A stretch of 64,000 bases of DNA from Kribbella sp. CA-293567 (GCF_027627575.1 NZ_CP114065.1:4588001-4652000), one strand, 5' to 3'; positions 29,596-38,847 are shown, counted from the stretch's first letter. The notes: generated by a model from the sequence alone, not told the origin. Made by a program: numbers and translations.

Positions 29596-30621
29596 CTGCG
29601 GCGGGATCTCCCCCGAGCCGCGGATCGTCAGCTTCACGGGAACCCTGACGGTGCGGCCGGGGCGGTGTGGCTCGGGCAGCCGCTCGGTCATCAACTGGAT
29701 CGCCGTCCGCGCCATCACGTCGGCCGACTGCGCCACCGCGGTCAGACCCGGGCTGAGCAGATCGCCGAGGGCCAGGTCGTCGAACGACACCAGGGCCACC
29801 CGGTCGCGGCGGCCGGCCATCCCCCGCAGTACCTCGGCCGTGGTCATGTTGTTCGCCGACAGGATCGCCGTCGCGGGCTCGGGACGGTCCAGCACCGCCG
29901 ACAGCGTGATCCCGATTCCCTCGGTGGTCGGCTCGGACAGGTGGACCAGGTCCTCGTCGACGTCGATCCGGTGCCGGGCCATCCCGGCCCGGTAGGCGAC
30001 CACCCGCTCGCGGGCCGTGAAGATCCGCTCGTCGTCACCGAGGTACGCGATCCGGCGGTGGCCCTGCCGCACCAGGTGGTCGATCGCCTGGTCGATCCCG
30101 CCGGCGTTGTCGGCCAGGACGGCGTCCGCCTCGATGCCGTGCGCCGGCCGGTCGATCGTCACGACCGCCATCCCGGCGTCCACGTGCGGGGCCAGGTACT
30201 CCTGGGTCTCCCCGATCGGCGCCATGATCAGCGCGTCCGGCCGCCGGGCGACGAACTCCAGGCAGACGTCCCGCTCGCGTTCGGGGTCCTCGTCGGTCAG
30301 GCCGATCATCACGACCGACCCGCTCCCCCGCGCCCACAGCTCGACCGCGCGGCCGAGCGAGGCGAAGAACGGGTCGCCGATGTCGCGGATGACGACCGCG
30401 ATGGTGCCGGTCTTGCCGCGCCGCAGCATCCGGGCGCTCTCGTTCGGCGTGTAGTTCAGGTCCTTGATCGCGGCCTGGACCTTCGCGGTCAGCTCCGGGC
30501 TGACGTTCGGCTCCTCGTTGACCACCCGGGAGACGGTCTTGAGGGCCACGCCCGCCCGGGCCGCGACCTCTTTCATGGTGGGCCGGCGCTGCCCGGCTCC
30601 ATTCACACCAGTAATACTCAC
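29590..30621 (-). CDS. LacI family transcriptional regulator
   Basis: 343 residues with an N-terminal HTH (MKEVAARAGVALKTVSRVVN) and hinge (YTPNESARMLRRGKTGTIAV), followed by a periplasmic-binding-like sugar sensor. GTG 30621 has GAGGGGTGGG upstream; a start at ATG 30576 is possible but would remove the N-terminal arm. It follows the RNase J gene by 19 bases and may be read with dapA-rnj. Target genes and effector are unknown; a LacI-type operator exists at 51730 but linkage is speculative. Confidence 0.92.
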   Translation of the reverse strand: MSITGVNGAGQRRPTMKEVAARAGVALKTVSRVVNEEPNVSPELTAKVQAAIKDLNYTPNESARMLRRGKTGTIAVVIRDIGDPFFASLGRAVELWARGSGSVVMIGLTDEDPERERDVCLEFVARRPDALIMAPIGETQEYLAPHVDAGMAVVTIDRPAHGIEADAVLADNAGGIDQAIDHLVRQGHRRIAYLGDDERIFTARERVVAYRAGMARHRIDVDEDLVHLSEPTTEGIGITLSAVLDRPEPATAILSANNMTTAEVLRGMAGRRDRVALVSFDDLALGDLLSPGLTAVAQSADVMARTAIQLMTERLPEPHRPGRTVRVPVKLTIRGSGEIPPQS

Positions 30622-30640
30622 GTCTGGCCCACCCCTCTGT

Positions 30641-32335
30641 TTAGGACTGCACGACGACCGGGATGATCATCGGCCGGCGACGATGCGTGTCGCTGACCCA
30701 CTTGCCGACCACGCGGCGGATGATCTGCTGCAACTGGTACATGTCGTCCACCCCGCTCCCGATCGCCTTCGCGATCTCCGCCTCGATCTTCGGCTTCAAC
30801 TCGTCGAAGACGGTGTCGTCCTCGGCGAAGCCCCGGGCCTGGATCTCCGGACCGGCGGTCAGTTTGCCGGTGACAGAGTCCATCACGGCGATCACCGAGA
30901 TGAAACCCTCATCGCCGAGAATCCGCCGATCCTTCAGCGAGGTCTCGGTGATGTCGCCCACGGTCGAGCCGTCCACGAAGACATAGCCGCACTCGACCTT
31001 GCCGGCGATCACAACCTTGAGGTCGACCAGGTCGACCACCACGCCGTCCTCGACCACCACCACATTGCCCTCCGGTACGCCGGTCTGCCGGGCCAGTTCG
31101 GCGTTCGCGTGCAGGTGCCGGATCTCGCCGTGCACCGGCATCACGTTGCGCGGCTTGACGATGTTGTAGCAGTAGAGCAGCTCACCGGCCGACGCGTGAC
31201 CCGAGACGTGCACCAGGGCGTTGCCCTTGTGGATCACGTTCGCGCCGTGCCGGGTCAGGCCGTTGATCACCCGGAAGACCGAGTTCTCGTTGCCCGGGAT
31301 CAGCGAGGAAGCCAGCACCACGGTGTCGCCCGGCTGGATCTGCACGACGTGGTGGTCGTTGGCCGCGATCCGCGACAGCGCCGACATCGGCTCGCCCTGC
31401 GAACCGGTCGAGATCAGTACCACCTGCTCGGGCGGGTAGTTGTCCAGCTCGCGCATGTCGATCAGGGTGTCGCCGGGCACCTTGAGGAAACCCAGGTCGC
31501 GAGCGACGGCCATGTTGCGGACCATCGAGCGGCCGACGTACGCGACCTTGCGACGGTGCTTGACGGCCGCGTCCATCACCTGCTGGACCCGGTGCACGTG
31601 GGAGGCGAAGCAGGCGACGATGATGCGCTGGTTGGCCGCCTTGGTGAAGACGCCGTCCAGTACCGGCGCGATGTCGCGCTCGTGGGTGGTGAAGCCGGGC
31701 ACCTCGGAGTTGGTGGAGTCGACCATGAACAGGTCGACGCCCTCTTCGCCGAGCCGGGCGAACGCGCGCAGGTCGGTGATCCGGTTGTCCAGCGGCAACT
31801 GGTCCATCTTGAAATCACCGGTGTGCAGCACCAGGCCGGCCGGCGTCCGGATGGCGACGGCCAGCGCGTCCGGGATGGAGTGGTTGACCGCGACGAACTC
31901 GCACTCGAACGGGCCGAACCGGACCGTCTCCCCCTCGACCACGGTCTGCTGCGGCACGTTGCGGTGCCGGTGCTCGCGGAGCTTGCCCTCCAGCAGCGCC
32001 AGGGTCAGCTGCGAACCGGCCACCGGGATGTCGCCGCGTTCGCGCAGCAGGTAGGGCAGGCCACCGATGTGGTCCTCGTGACCGTGCGTCAGGACGACCG
32101 CCACGATGTCGTCGAGCCGGTCCCGGATCGGCTGGAAGTCCGGCAGGATCAGGTCGACACCGGGCTGGTTCTCGTCCGGGAACAGCACCCCGCAGTCGAC
32201 GATCAGCAGTTTGCCGTCGTACTCGAAGACGGTCATGTTGCGGCCGACCTCGCCGAGGCCGCCGAGTGGGACGACCCGCAGCGCGCCCGGCGCCAGTGGT
32301 GCGGGCGCGGCGAGATCCGGGTGGGGGTGGCTCAT
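30641..32335 (-). CDS. rnj: Ribonuclease J
   Basis: 564-residue metallo-beta-lactamase/beta-CASP nuclease for mRNA decay and rRNA maturation. Metal site HGHEDHIGG, later HTGDFKMDQ, and the beta-CASP motif HVSGHASAGEL are intact. The start PLGGLGEVGRNMTVFEYDGK is typical of RNase J. Its ATG overlaps the dapA stop by 4 bases (ATGA), giving the common actinobacterial dapA-rnj operon. Confidence 0.95.
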   Translation of the reverse strand: MSHPHPDLAAPAPLAPGALRVVPLGGLGEVGRNMTVFEYDGKLLIVDCGVLFPDENQPGVDLILPDFQPIRDRLDDIVAVVLTHGHEDHIGGLPYLLRERGDIPVAGSQLTLALLEGKLREHRHRNVPQQTVVEGETVRFGPFECEFVAVNHSIPDALAVAIRTPAGLVLHTGDFKMDQLPLDNRITDLRAFARLGEEGVDLFMVDSTNSEVPGFTTHERDIAPVLDGVFTKAANQRIIVACFASHVHRVQQVMDAAVKHRRKVAYVGRSMVRNMAVARDLGFLKVPGDTLIDMRELDNYPPEQVVLISTGSQGEPMSALSRIAANDHHVVQIQPGDTVVLASSLIPGNENSVFRVINGLTRHGANVIHKGNALVHVSGHASAGELLYCYNIVKPRNVMPVHGEIRHLHANAELARQTGVPEGNVVVVEDGVVVDLVDLKVVIAGKVECGYVFVDGSTVGDITETSLKDRRILGDEGFISVIAVMDSVTGKLTAGPEIQARGFAEDDTVFDELKPKIEAEIAKAIGSGVDDMYQLQQIIRRVVGKWVSDTHRRRPMIIPVVVQS

Positions 32336-33246
32336 GCAATCAGTCCTGCCGTCTTGAGGTCGGTGGTGAGCCGGTCCAGCTGACCCGCGGTGGCCTCGAC
32401 CAGCGGCGCGCGCAGCGTCGCGTGCTCGATCACACCGGTCAGCTTCAGCGCCGCCTTCACCATGATGGCGCCCTGGGTGATGGTCATGATCGCCTCGACG
32501 GCGGGCACCAGCCGGCGATCGATCCGCTGTGCGGTGGCGAGATCACCGGCGTCGACGGCGGCGATCATCTCGCGGTACTGCGGGGCGGCGACGTGGCCGA
32601 CGACACTGGCGATGCCGACCGCGCCGATCGCCAGCCAGGCGAGGTTCAGCTCGTCGGCGCCGCAGTAGTAGAACAAATCGGAGTTCGCCAGCACCTTGGT
32701 GGTGGCGGCGACGTCGCCCTTGGCGTCCTTGACCGCCACGATCCGCGGGTGCTCGGAGAGCTCCAGCAGGGTCTCGGTGGTGATCGGGACGCCCGCGCGG
32801 CCGGGGATGTCGTAGGCCAGCACCGGCAGGCCGGTCGCGTCGGCAACGGTGGTGAAGTGCAGTTTGATGCCTTCTTGCGGCGGCTTGTTGTAGTACGGCG
32901 TGACGACCAGCAGGCCGTGCGCGCCGGCGGCCTCGGCGGCCCGCGCGCACTCCACGCTGTGCGCGGTGTTGTTCGACCCGACCCCGCTGATCACCTTGGC
33001 CCGGTCGCCGACCGCTTCGAGGGTGGCGTGGATCAGCCGGACCTTCTCCTGGTCGGAGGTGGTCGGCGCCTCACCGGTGGTGCCGTTGATGATGAGCGCG
33101 TCGTTGCCCTCGTCGACCAAGTGGTTCGCGACCCGTTGGGCGGTCTCCAGATCGAGCGAGCCGTCGGGCCGGAACGGGGTGATCATCGCCGTGGTGACCC
33201 GGCCGAAAGGCAGGGCCGGTGAGGCGGAAGTTGTGCTGGAGGACAT
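32332..33246 (-). CDS. dapA: 4-hydroxy-tetrahydrodipicolinate synthase
   Basis: First committed enzyme of lysine/diaminopimelate synthesis (pyruvate plus aspartate semialdehyde), 304 residues. GTTGEAPT, the catalytic Tyr in PYYNKPPQEG and the Schiff-base Lys in IVAVKDAKGD are present. ATG 33246 has no close ribosome site; TAATCT 7 bases upstream suggests leaderless expression. A strong dyad lies 37-90 bases upstream. Confidence 0.95.
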   Translation of the reverse strand: MSSSTTSASPALPFGRVTTAMITPFRPDGSLDLETAQRVANHLVDEGNDALIINGTTGEAPTTSDQEKVRLIHATLEAVGDRAKVISGVGSNNTAHSVECARAAEAAGAHGLLVVTPYYNKPPQEGIKLHFTTVADATGLPVLAYDIPGRAGVPITTETLLELSEHPRIVAVKDAKGDVAATTKVLANSDLFYYCGADELNLAWLAIGAVGIASVVGHVAAPQYREMIAAVDAGDLATAQRIDRRLVPAVEAIMTITQGAIMVKAALKLTGVIEHATLRAPLVEATAGQLDRLTTDLKTAGLIA

Positions 33247-33253
33247 GGGGCTC

Positions 33254-33259
33254 AGATTA
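33254..33259 (-). promoter_or_regulatory. Putative -10 of leaderless dapA promoter
   Basis: TAATCT on the minus strand ends 7 bases before the dapA ATG. It coincides with the stop codon (TAA) of a 25-codon open frame starting GTG 33334 (MSLVAARTPERTA type), which is probably fortuitous if this promoter is used. Confidence 0.45.
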
Positions 33260-33282
33260 CCGCTCCCAGCGCCTCCGGAAAT

Positions 33283-33336
33283 GAGTAGGCCTGGTGGCTG
33301 TCCGCTCGGGGGTCCGGGCAGCCACCAGGCTCACTC
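33283..33336. promoter_or_regulatory. Long dyad upstream of dapA
   Basis: GCCTGGTGGCTG (33289-33300) and CAGCCACCAGGC (33319-33330) are perfect complements separated by 18 bases; GAGT and ACTC flanks extend the stem after a 2-base mismatch. It lies between divergent dapA and the membrane-protein gene at 33474. It may be an operator or, if transcription starts further upstream, a leader hairpin. Confidence 0.55.
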
Positions 33337-33461
33337 GTCCTATCGGAGCCGCACCCGTAGTCGTTACAGCTTCCACCAATAAAATCCGAAAAACTTCCTG
33401 GAAACACTTTCCGTGGGCGCTCGATCACAGACAGTCCGATTTCGGTGACATGCTGAGTCGG

Positions 33462-33467
33462 TACTCT
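33462..33467 (+). promoter_or_regulatory. Putative -10 of leaderless promoter
   Basis: TACTCT ends 6 bases before GTG 33474. Confidence 0.4.
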
Positions 33468-33473
33468 CCTCCG

Positions 33474-33989
33474 GTGACCGCTACCCAGCCGCCCGCCGTC
33501 GCCCTGAAGTTCCTCACCCGCGCGATGCTCTACCCGATCCCGATCATCACCGTGATGCTGTGGTTCGTGCTGGCCGAGGACGGTTTCGGCGAGCTCCCCG
33601 GCGGCTGGCCGATGCCTGTCGTCGCCGCACTCGCGGCCGGCGCCTTCTCGTACTGCGAACTGGCCGGCTTCCGCGCCAGGCCGCTCGGTCCCGGCGGCCT
33701 GCCCGCCGAGGTGGAGAAGCAGTCCTGGCTGCGGTTCAACAGCTCGACCCTGCTCCGCTTCGTGGCCTGCGAGTCGGTCTTCGTCGCCTCGATCGTGATC
33801 GGTTTCGTGGTCGACAGCTACTGGCCGGTCCTCGCCGGCGGCGCCCTGACGCTCGGCCTGGCAGCCTGGGAGGTCTGGCCGTCGCTCCGCAACCGGCGCC
33901 GGTTCGCCGCAGCCCTGGAGGCCGCCGGCCATCCGTCCTATCTGCTCGGCGACCGGGATCTCCTCGGCCGGACCCAGGATCAGCTCTAG
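33474..33989 (+). CDS. Membrane protein, unknown function
   Basis: 171 residues with about four membrane spans (FLTRAMLYPIPIITVMLWFV, WPMPVVAALAAGAFSYCELA, FVACESVFVASIVIGFVVDS, then a short final span). A conserved-looking loop PGGLPAEVEKQSWLRFNSST lies between the second and third. GTG 33474 is selected because TACTCT precedes it; longer starts run through the dapA control region. Family not recognised. Confidence 0.7.
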   Translation: MTATQPPAVALKFLTRAMLYPIPIITVMLWFVLAEDGFGELPGGWPMPVVAALAAGAFSYCELAGFRARPLGPGGLPAEVEKQSWLRFNSSTLLRFVACESVFVASIVIGFVVDSYWPVLAGGALTLGLAAWEVWPSLRNRRRFAAALEAAGHPSYLLGDRDLLGRTQDQL

Positions 33990-34068
33990 ACGTCAGGTTC
34001 TTGCCATGCCGGATTCCGACAGCGGGATCCGGGGCCAGGCGGCGGGTGGCCGGGCCAGACTGAGCCGC

Positions 34069-35277
34069 ATGAAGAAGCTTCTCGCCCTGCCAGTGGCCGT
34101 CGCCACGCTGGCACTCACCGGCAGCCTGGTCACCGCCCCCGCGCAGGCCGCGACAACTCGCAGTACGAGCGTCACCAGCAGCGTCGCCGCCGGTGATCTG
34201 AGCCCGCAGCAGTCGCACGCGTTGCTCGAGCAGCTGGAGTCGAAGCTGCCCGCCGGCTACGAGGCGAAATTCGAGGCCACCAAGGCACGGCTCGGTCTGC
34301 ACGACTCGGACCTCCAGCAGACCGCTGTCCAGGCGATCGATCCGACCGACTACGAGTGCCCGGCGACCACGCCGGTGACCGACTGGGTCGACGCCTCCAT
34401 CGCCGACTGGACGATGGACGACCGGCTGAACGCGTTCATCATCCTGCTGCTCGACCCGATCACGTACGACGCGCTGTTCTTCCCCGAGCCCGCCAACCAA
34501 CGGTTCTTCGGTCTGGACGGCGAGTACACCACCACCATCAAGAACTCCTTCAAGGGCCTGCAAGGGTTCTGGGACATCAGGTCCGACGACATCGAGACCG
34601 TTCCAGCGCACGGCGACACGCTGCTCGACCAGTCCCGGGTCGCGCGCGCTCTGACCGCCGCGCACGGCTTCTCCGCCGCCGACGCGGCCTCGCTGGCCGG
34701 CTCGATCGCCACCATCGCGAACCAGCCGAAGTTCGACTTCGGCAACCACCCGCTCTTCACCTTCAACGCGTTCGCGTGGTCGGCCGAGGGCGAGCCGATC
34801 CCCGGGGCCGGTCTGCCGCGCGACAAGATCGTGATGGGTGACGGCGTACTCGAAGGCTTCCGCTCGCTGGGCCTCGGCGACGTCGCGTCGAAGGCGATCC
34901 TGGCGCACGAGTTCGGCCACCACATCCAGTACGAGCGCAAGCAGTTCGTCAGTGCGCTCACCGGCGCGGAAGCGACCCGCCGGACCGAGCTGATGGCCGA
35001 CTCCTACGCGGCGTACTTCCTGTCCCACCAGCGCGGAGCCCACCTGCGCTGGTCGCGGGTCCAGCAGTACCTGGAGACGTTCTACGACCTCGGTGACTGC
35101 GGCTTCGACGCCGAAGGCCACCACGGTACGCCGAACCAGCGCCGCCGGGCGGCGACCTGGGGGCTCACCCTCGCCACGGTCACCTTCGTCCCGCGCTACG
35201 TCCTCCCGACAGTGACCTTCGGCAAGCTGTTCGACAAGGTGCTGCCTCAGCTGGTCCGTCCTGACGCGATCAGCTGA
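34069..35277 (+). CDS. Secreted zinc metalloprotease-like protein
   Basis: 402 residues. A Sec signal peptide (MKKLLALPVAVATLALTGSL, cut after APAQA) is followed by a mature domain with the zinc motif HEFGHH at about residue 280 (ILAHEFGHHIQYERKQF) and a downstream Glu/Asp in RRTELMADSYAAYF, the layout of gluzincin-like neutral zinc peptidases. Substrate unknown. ATG 34069 is the natural start for the signal peptide. A bidirectional hairpin follows the stop. Confidence 0.82.
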   Translation: MKKLLALPVAVATLALTGSLVTAPAQAATTRSTSVTSSVAAGDLSPQQSHALLEQLESKLPAGYEAKFEATKARLGLHDSDLQQTAVQAIDPTDYECPATTPVTDWVDASIADWTMDDRLNAFIILLLDPITYDALFFPEPANQRFFGLDGEYTTTIKNSFKGLQGFWDIRSDDIETVPAHGDTLLDQSRVARALTAAHGFSAADAASLAGSIATIANQPKFDFGNHPLFTFNAFAWSAEGEPIPGAGLPRDKIVMGDGVLEGFRSLGLGDVASKAILAHEFGHHIQYERKQFVSALTGAEATRRTELMADSYAAYFLSHQRGAHLRWSRVQQYLETFYDLGDCGFDAEGHHGTPNQRRRAATWGLTLATVTFVPRYVLPTVTFGKLFDKVLPQLVRPDAIS

Positions 35278-35284
35278 TCTCCCC

Positions 35285-35330
35285 GAGGGTGGTGCGCCGC
35301 CGCCGGACCCTACCGCGGCGCACCACCCTC
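35285..35330. terminator. Perfect 16-bp hairpin between convergent genes
   Basis: GAGGGTGGTGCGCCGC (35285-35300) pairs with GCGGCGCACCACCCTC (35315-35330) around a 14-base loop, immediately after the protease stop and touching the stop of the minus-strand gene. Confidence 0.75.
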
Positions 35331-36135
35331 ACCCTCCGGCGATCCAGACCTGGGTGGTCGACAGGATCGCGGCGTACAGGTCCTGCGCGATCGGCAGCGC
35401 GCCCGGCACCAACAGCACCCCGCCGATGGTCAGCGCGGGGGCGATCAGCAGGTTCTCGACCCAGCCGCCGGTACGGAATCGCAGCAGGCGAGGCAGGCGG
35501 ATCTCGTACCAGGTCTCGCCACGGATCGGCAGCGGCCACAACCACGGGCAGCCGGCCTTGGTGAGACTGTCGCCGAGACAGTGCACGAACATGCCGACGG
35601 CAACAGCCACACCGATCCAGCTGCCGATACTCTCCAGTCCCGCATGCAGGTTGTGGGCGGCCGATTCGCCAGGCAGCCAGGTGCCGGCGATCGTCCACAC
35701 TCCCGCGGCGAGCACCACCGTCAGGACCCAGTCGCCGAGTGCGTCGGCAGCCAGGATCAGTCCCAGCAGAGCGACAGCCAGTACTGCGCGCCAACCACCG
35801 GCCGCGCCCGCGCTCGACGTCGCCATCCCCAGCAGGACGGCCGCCGCCAACGTGTGACTGGCATGCCGGTGCTGGCCGGTGCTGTCCTCGTCGCGCGGGC
35901 CCTTCGTCAGCGAGTACAGCAAACTGGAGAACGCGCGCACCACACTCGAGACGAAGCCGGTGATCGGCCCGAGCAGCCGCGACGCCCCCGCGCCCGGATG
36001 ATCGAGATCCGGCAGCAACGCGTAACCCGCGGTCGCGGCGGCGAACGGAACCACCTCCGCGACCGAGGTCAGGCCGACCATCGGCGCGACGGCCAACCCG
36101 GCAACCCAGCCGGACAACGCATGCGAACGCCCCAT
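35329..36135 (-). CDS. YdjM-like membrane-bound metal-dependent hydrolase
   Basis: 268 residues starting MGRSHALSGW, the opening of the YdjM/DUF457 family, with further candidate metal ligands in LLPDLDHPGA, RHASHTLAAA and FVHCLGDSLTKAGCPW. About six membrane spans. These proteins are LexA-regulated in some bacteria, but no LexA box is visible here. GTG 36138 directly before is an alternative start. Confidence 0.82.
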   Translation of the reverse strand: MGRSHALSGWVAGLAVAPMVGLTSVAEVVPFAAATAGYALLPDLDHPGAGASRLLGPITGFVSSVVRAFSSLLYSLTKGPRDEDSTGQHRHASHTLAAAVLLGMATSSAGAAGGWRAVLAVALLGLILAADALGDWVLTVVLAAGVWTIAGTWLPGESAAHNLHAGLESIGSWIGVAVAVGMFVHCLGDSLTKAGCPWLWPLPIRGETWYEIRLPRLLRFRTGGWVENLLIAPALTIGGVLLVPGALPIAQDLYAAILSTTQVWIAGG

Positions 36136-36160
36136 CACGGCGCCCCACCCCCATCAGTCG

Positions 36161-36185
36161 TGAGCGCTGATTGTTTCAGCGCCCA
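36161..36185. terminator. Terminator of the paa operon
   Basis: GTGAGCGCTGA, loop TTGTT, TCAGCGCCCAC forms an 11-bp stem with one mismatch, about 40 bases after the paaE stop. Confidence 0.5.
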
Positions 36186-36222
36186 CCGACACTTCCGGGA
36201 AGCCACACGGGACCGGCGGCGA

Positions 36223-37305
36223 TCAGGCGTCGAAGTCGAGGGTGACCTTTTCGCTGGTCGGGTGGGACTGGCAGGTGAGCACGTAGCCGGCCCGGATCTC
36301 GTCCGGTTCGAGCGCCCAGTTGGTGTCCATCCGGACGGTGCCCTCGACAACCTTCGCCCGGCAGGTGCCGCAGACGCCGCCCTTGCAGGCGAAGGGAGCA
36401 TCCGTGCGTACGGCGAGGGTCGCGTCGAGCACCGGCCGCGCGTGCTCCCCCAGCGGGAACGTCGATCGCCGGCCGTCCAGGATCACCGTCACCTCGGCGG
36501 CCTCCGCGTCGGCCACGCTCTCCTCGACGCGGGCCACCGGCGCTTCGTCACCGACGTGGAACAGTTCGGCATGAACGCTCTCGCGCGGCACACCTTGGTC
36601 GAGCAGCAGGTCCTGAGCACCGACGACCATCGCGTACGGGCCACAGAGGAACCACTCGTCGACCGACCTGACCGGCAGGATCGTGTTGATCATCCGGCCC
36701 AACCGCTCGCTGTCGATCCGGCCGTTGAACAGCTCGACGTCCGTCGACTCCCGCGACAGCACGTGCACCAGGTGCAAGCGCTCGGCGTACACGTCCTTCA
36801 GGTCGGCGAGCTCGTCGGCGAACATCACCGTGCCGGCCGTGCGGTTGCCGTAGAGCAGGGTGACCCGGCTCTGCGGCTCGACCTGCAGGATGGTCGCGAC
36901 CAGGGACAGGACCGGCGTGATGCCGCTGCCCGCCGCGACGAACGCGTAGTGCTTCGCGTTCGCCGGGTCGAGCGGCGTACCGAACCGGCCCAGCGGGGTC
37001 ATCACGTCGATCGTGTCGCCGATCTTCAGCCCGGCAGCGGCGTACGACGAGAACTCGCCGCCGGGGATCCGCTTGACGGCGATCCGCAGTACGCCGGAGC
37101 CGGCCGGTGAACAGATCGAGTAGCTGCGCCGCAGCTCCTCCCCCGGCCGCCGGACGGTCAGGTGCTGCCCGGCAGTGAAGTCGTACTCCGCCGCGAGCTC
37201 CGCCGGTACGTCGAAGGTGATCGCGACCGAGTCGTCGGTCAGCACCTCGATCCCCTGCACCTTCAGCGGATGGAAGGTCGCGCGGCGCCTGGTCGTCGTC
37301 GTCAT
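36223..37305 (-). CDS. paaE: Phenylacetyl-CoA epoxidase reductase subunit PaaE
   Basis: 360-residue electron-transfer subunit passing electrons from NADPH to the PaaA di-iron centre. FAD-binding RRSYSICSPAGSG, the NAD(P) region VAAGSGITPVLSLVATIL, and a C-terminal plant-type 2Fe-2S domain with CKGGVCGTC and a later Cys (VLTCQSH). ATG 37305 overlaps the paaD stop by one base (TGATG). Last gene of the operon. Confidence 0.95.
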   Translation of the reverse strand: MTTTTRRRATFHPLKVQGIEVLTDDSVAITFDVPAELAAEYDFTAGQHLTVRRPGEELRRSYSICSPAGSGVLRIAVKRIPGGEFSSYAAAGLKIGDTIDVMTPLGRFGTPLDPANAKHYAFVAAGSGITPVLSLVATILQVEPQSRVTLLYGNRTAGTVMFADELADLKDVYAERLHLVHVLSRESTDVELFNGRIDSERLGRMINTILPVRSVDEWFLCGPYAMVVGAQDLLLDQGVPRESVHAELFHVGDEAPVARVEESVADAEAAEVTVILDGRRSTFPLGEHARPVLDATLAVRTDAPFACKGGVCGTCRAKVVEGTVRMDTNWALEPDEIRAGYVLTCQSHPTSEKVTLDFDA

Positions 37306-37793
37306 CAGATCACCTTGAAATGATCGAAGGGCTCCCGGCAGGAGTTGCACCGCCAGAGCGACTTGCAGGACGTCGATCCGAACCGGCTCAGCTCGCTGGT
37401 GTCGGGCGAGCCGCACAGCGGGCACCGCAGTGTCAGGTTCAGCGCGACCGGTCCGCCGGCCGTGCTCCGACCGGTCGGCGGCGCGATCCCGTACTCCGTC
37501 AGCTTCGCCTTGCCCTCGTCGCTCATCCAGTCCGTCGTCCAGGCCGGCGACAGCACGGTCTCGACCCGGCCGTCGAGCTGAAGGGACCGCAGCGTCAGCT
37601 CGACCTCGTGCTTGATCAGGTCCATCGCGGGGCAGCCGGAGTAGGTCGGGGTGATCGTGACGACCACCTCGTCGCCCTCGCGCCGGACGCCCCGCAGGAC
37701 GCCGAGATCGGCGATCGTCAGTACCGGCACCTCGGGGTCCGGAACCTCGCCGACCGCCTCGAAGATCGCCCGGTCGTCCAGCAGCCCGGTCAC
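37305..37793 (-). CDS. paaD: Phenylacetate degradation protein PaaD
   Basis: 162 residues. An N-terminal MIP18/DUF59 domain (PDPEVPVLTIADLGVLRGV, TYSGCPAMDLI) is followed by a C-terminal zinc-finger-like part with CPLCGSPD and CNSC. Needed for maturation of the epoxidase, probably iron-sulfur or di-iron assembly. GTG 37793 is chosen because it overlaps the paaC stop by 4 bases (GTGA). Confidence 0.93.
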   Translation of the reverse strand: MTGLLDDRAIFEAVGEVPDPEVPVLTIADLGVLRGVRREGDEVVVTITPTYSGCPAMDLIKHEVELTLRSLQLDGRVETVLSPAWTTDWMSDEGKAKLTEYGIAPPTGRSTAGGPVALNLTLRCPLCGSPDTSELSRFGSTSCKSLWRCNSCREPFDHFKVI

Positions 37794-38545
37794 CACGAGG
37801 CTCCCGGGTGGGCCCGCGCGATGTGCTGCAGCTCGGCCAGCAGATACCCGAAGTGCTCGGTGTGACGGCCCTCGCGGCCACCGCTGTGCTGGTACGCCGA
37901 GGTCGGCCGCTCGCACGTCGACTCGTCGATCACCTGCGTGACCCGGCTCAGCCACTGCTCTTCCAGCTTCGACGGGTCGACTGCCACGTCCAGCCGCCGC
38001 ACCAGCTCGTCGGAGGCGAACAGCTCGGCCGTGTAGGGCCACATCGCAGCCAGACCGGCCTGCATCCGGGCGTGGCTCTCCTCGGTGCCGTCGCCCAGCC
38101 GCAGGACCCACTGGGTCGCGTGGTCGACGTGGTACGCGACCTCCTTCACCGCCTTGCCGGCCACACCCGCGAGCGTCTCGTCGGCGCAGCCACGCAGCTC
38201 CTCGTAGAGCAGGTGCTGGTAGGTCGCGAAGTAGAGCAGCCGGGCGATGCTCCGCGCGAAGTCGCCGTTCGGCAGCTCGCACAGCTGCACGTTGAGGAAC
38301 GCGCGCTCGTCACGGAAGTAGGCCAGGTCGTCCTCGGACCGGCCCGCGCCCTCGACCGAGCCGGCGTACTGCAGCAGCGATCGGGCCTGGCCCAGCTGGT
38401 CGAGGCCGATGTTGCCCAGGGCAACGTCTTCCTCGAGCTGCGGCGCGGCCGCGATCCACTCGGCGGTCCGCTGCGCGGCGATCAGCGCGTCGTCACCGAG
38501 CCGCAGGGTGTAGACGAACAGGTCGTCGGCGAGAGGCTCGTTCAC
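37790..38545 (-). CDS. paaC: Phenylacetyl-CoA epoxidase structural subunit PaaC
   Basis: 251-residue ferritin-like partner of PaaA that stabilises the complex. LRLGDDALIAAQRTAEWI, the helical YFRDERAFLNVQLCELPNGD and VAYHVDHATQWVLRLGDGTE segments are family features. GTG 38545 overlaps the paaB stop by 4 bases. Confidence 0.94.
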   Translation of the reverse strand: MNEPLADDLFVYTLRLGDDALIAAQRTAEWIAAAPQLEEDVALGNIGLDQLGQARSLLQYAGSVEGAGRSEDDLAYFRDERAFLNVQLCELPNGDFARSIARLLYFATYQHLLYEELRGCADETLAGVAGKAVKEVAYHVDHATQWVLRLGDGTEESHARMQAGLAAMWPYTAELFASDELVRRLDVAVDPSKLEEQWLSRVTQVIDESTCERPTSAYQHSGGREGRHTEHFGYLLAELQHIARAHPGASW

Positions 38546-38847
38546 AGGTGCTCGACGCCTTCCGGGACCTGGTAGAAGGTCGGGTGCCGGTAGACCTTGT
38601 CGGCGGCCGGGTCGAAGAACTCGTCCTTCTCGTCCGGGCTCGACGCGGTGATGCCGTTGGCCGGCACCACCCAGATCGAGACGCCCTCCTGGCGGCGGGT
38701 GTAGACGTCGCGGGCGTTGCGCAGCGCCATCGCGGCGTCCGGCGCGTGCAGGCTGCCGACGTGCACGTGCGACAACCCGCGGCGGGAACGGACGAACACC
38801 TCCCACAGCGGCTCGACGGTCACCCGGGCTCCAGTGCCTTCGGTCAT
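38542..38847 (-). CDS. paaB: Phenylacetyl-CoA epoxidase subunit PaaB
   Basis: 101 residues, normal size. WEVFVRSRRGLSHVHVGSLH and YTRRQEGVSIWVVPANGI are characteristic. PaaB bridges PaaAC heterodimers. ATG 38847 overlaps the paaA stop by 4 bases. Confidence 0.95.
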   Translation of the reverse strand: MTEGTGARVTVEPLWEVFVRSRRGLSHVHVGSLHAPDAAMALRNARDVYTRRQEGVSIWVVPANGITASSPDEKDEFFDPAADKVYRHPTFYQVPEGVEHL

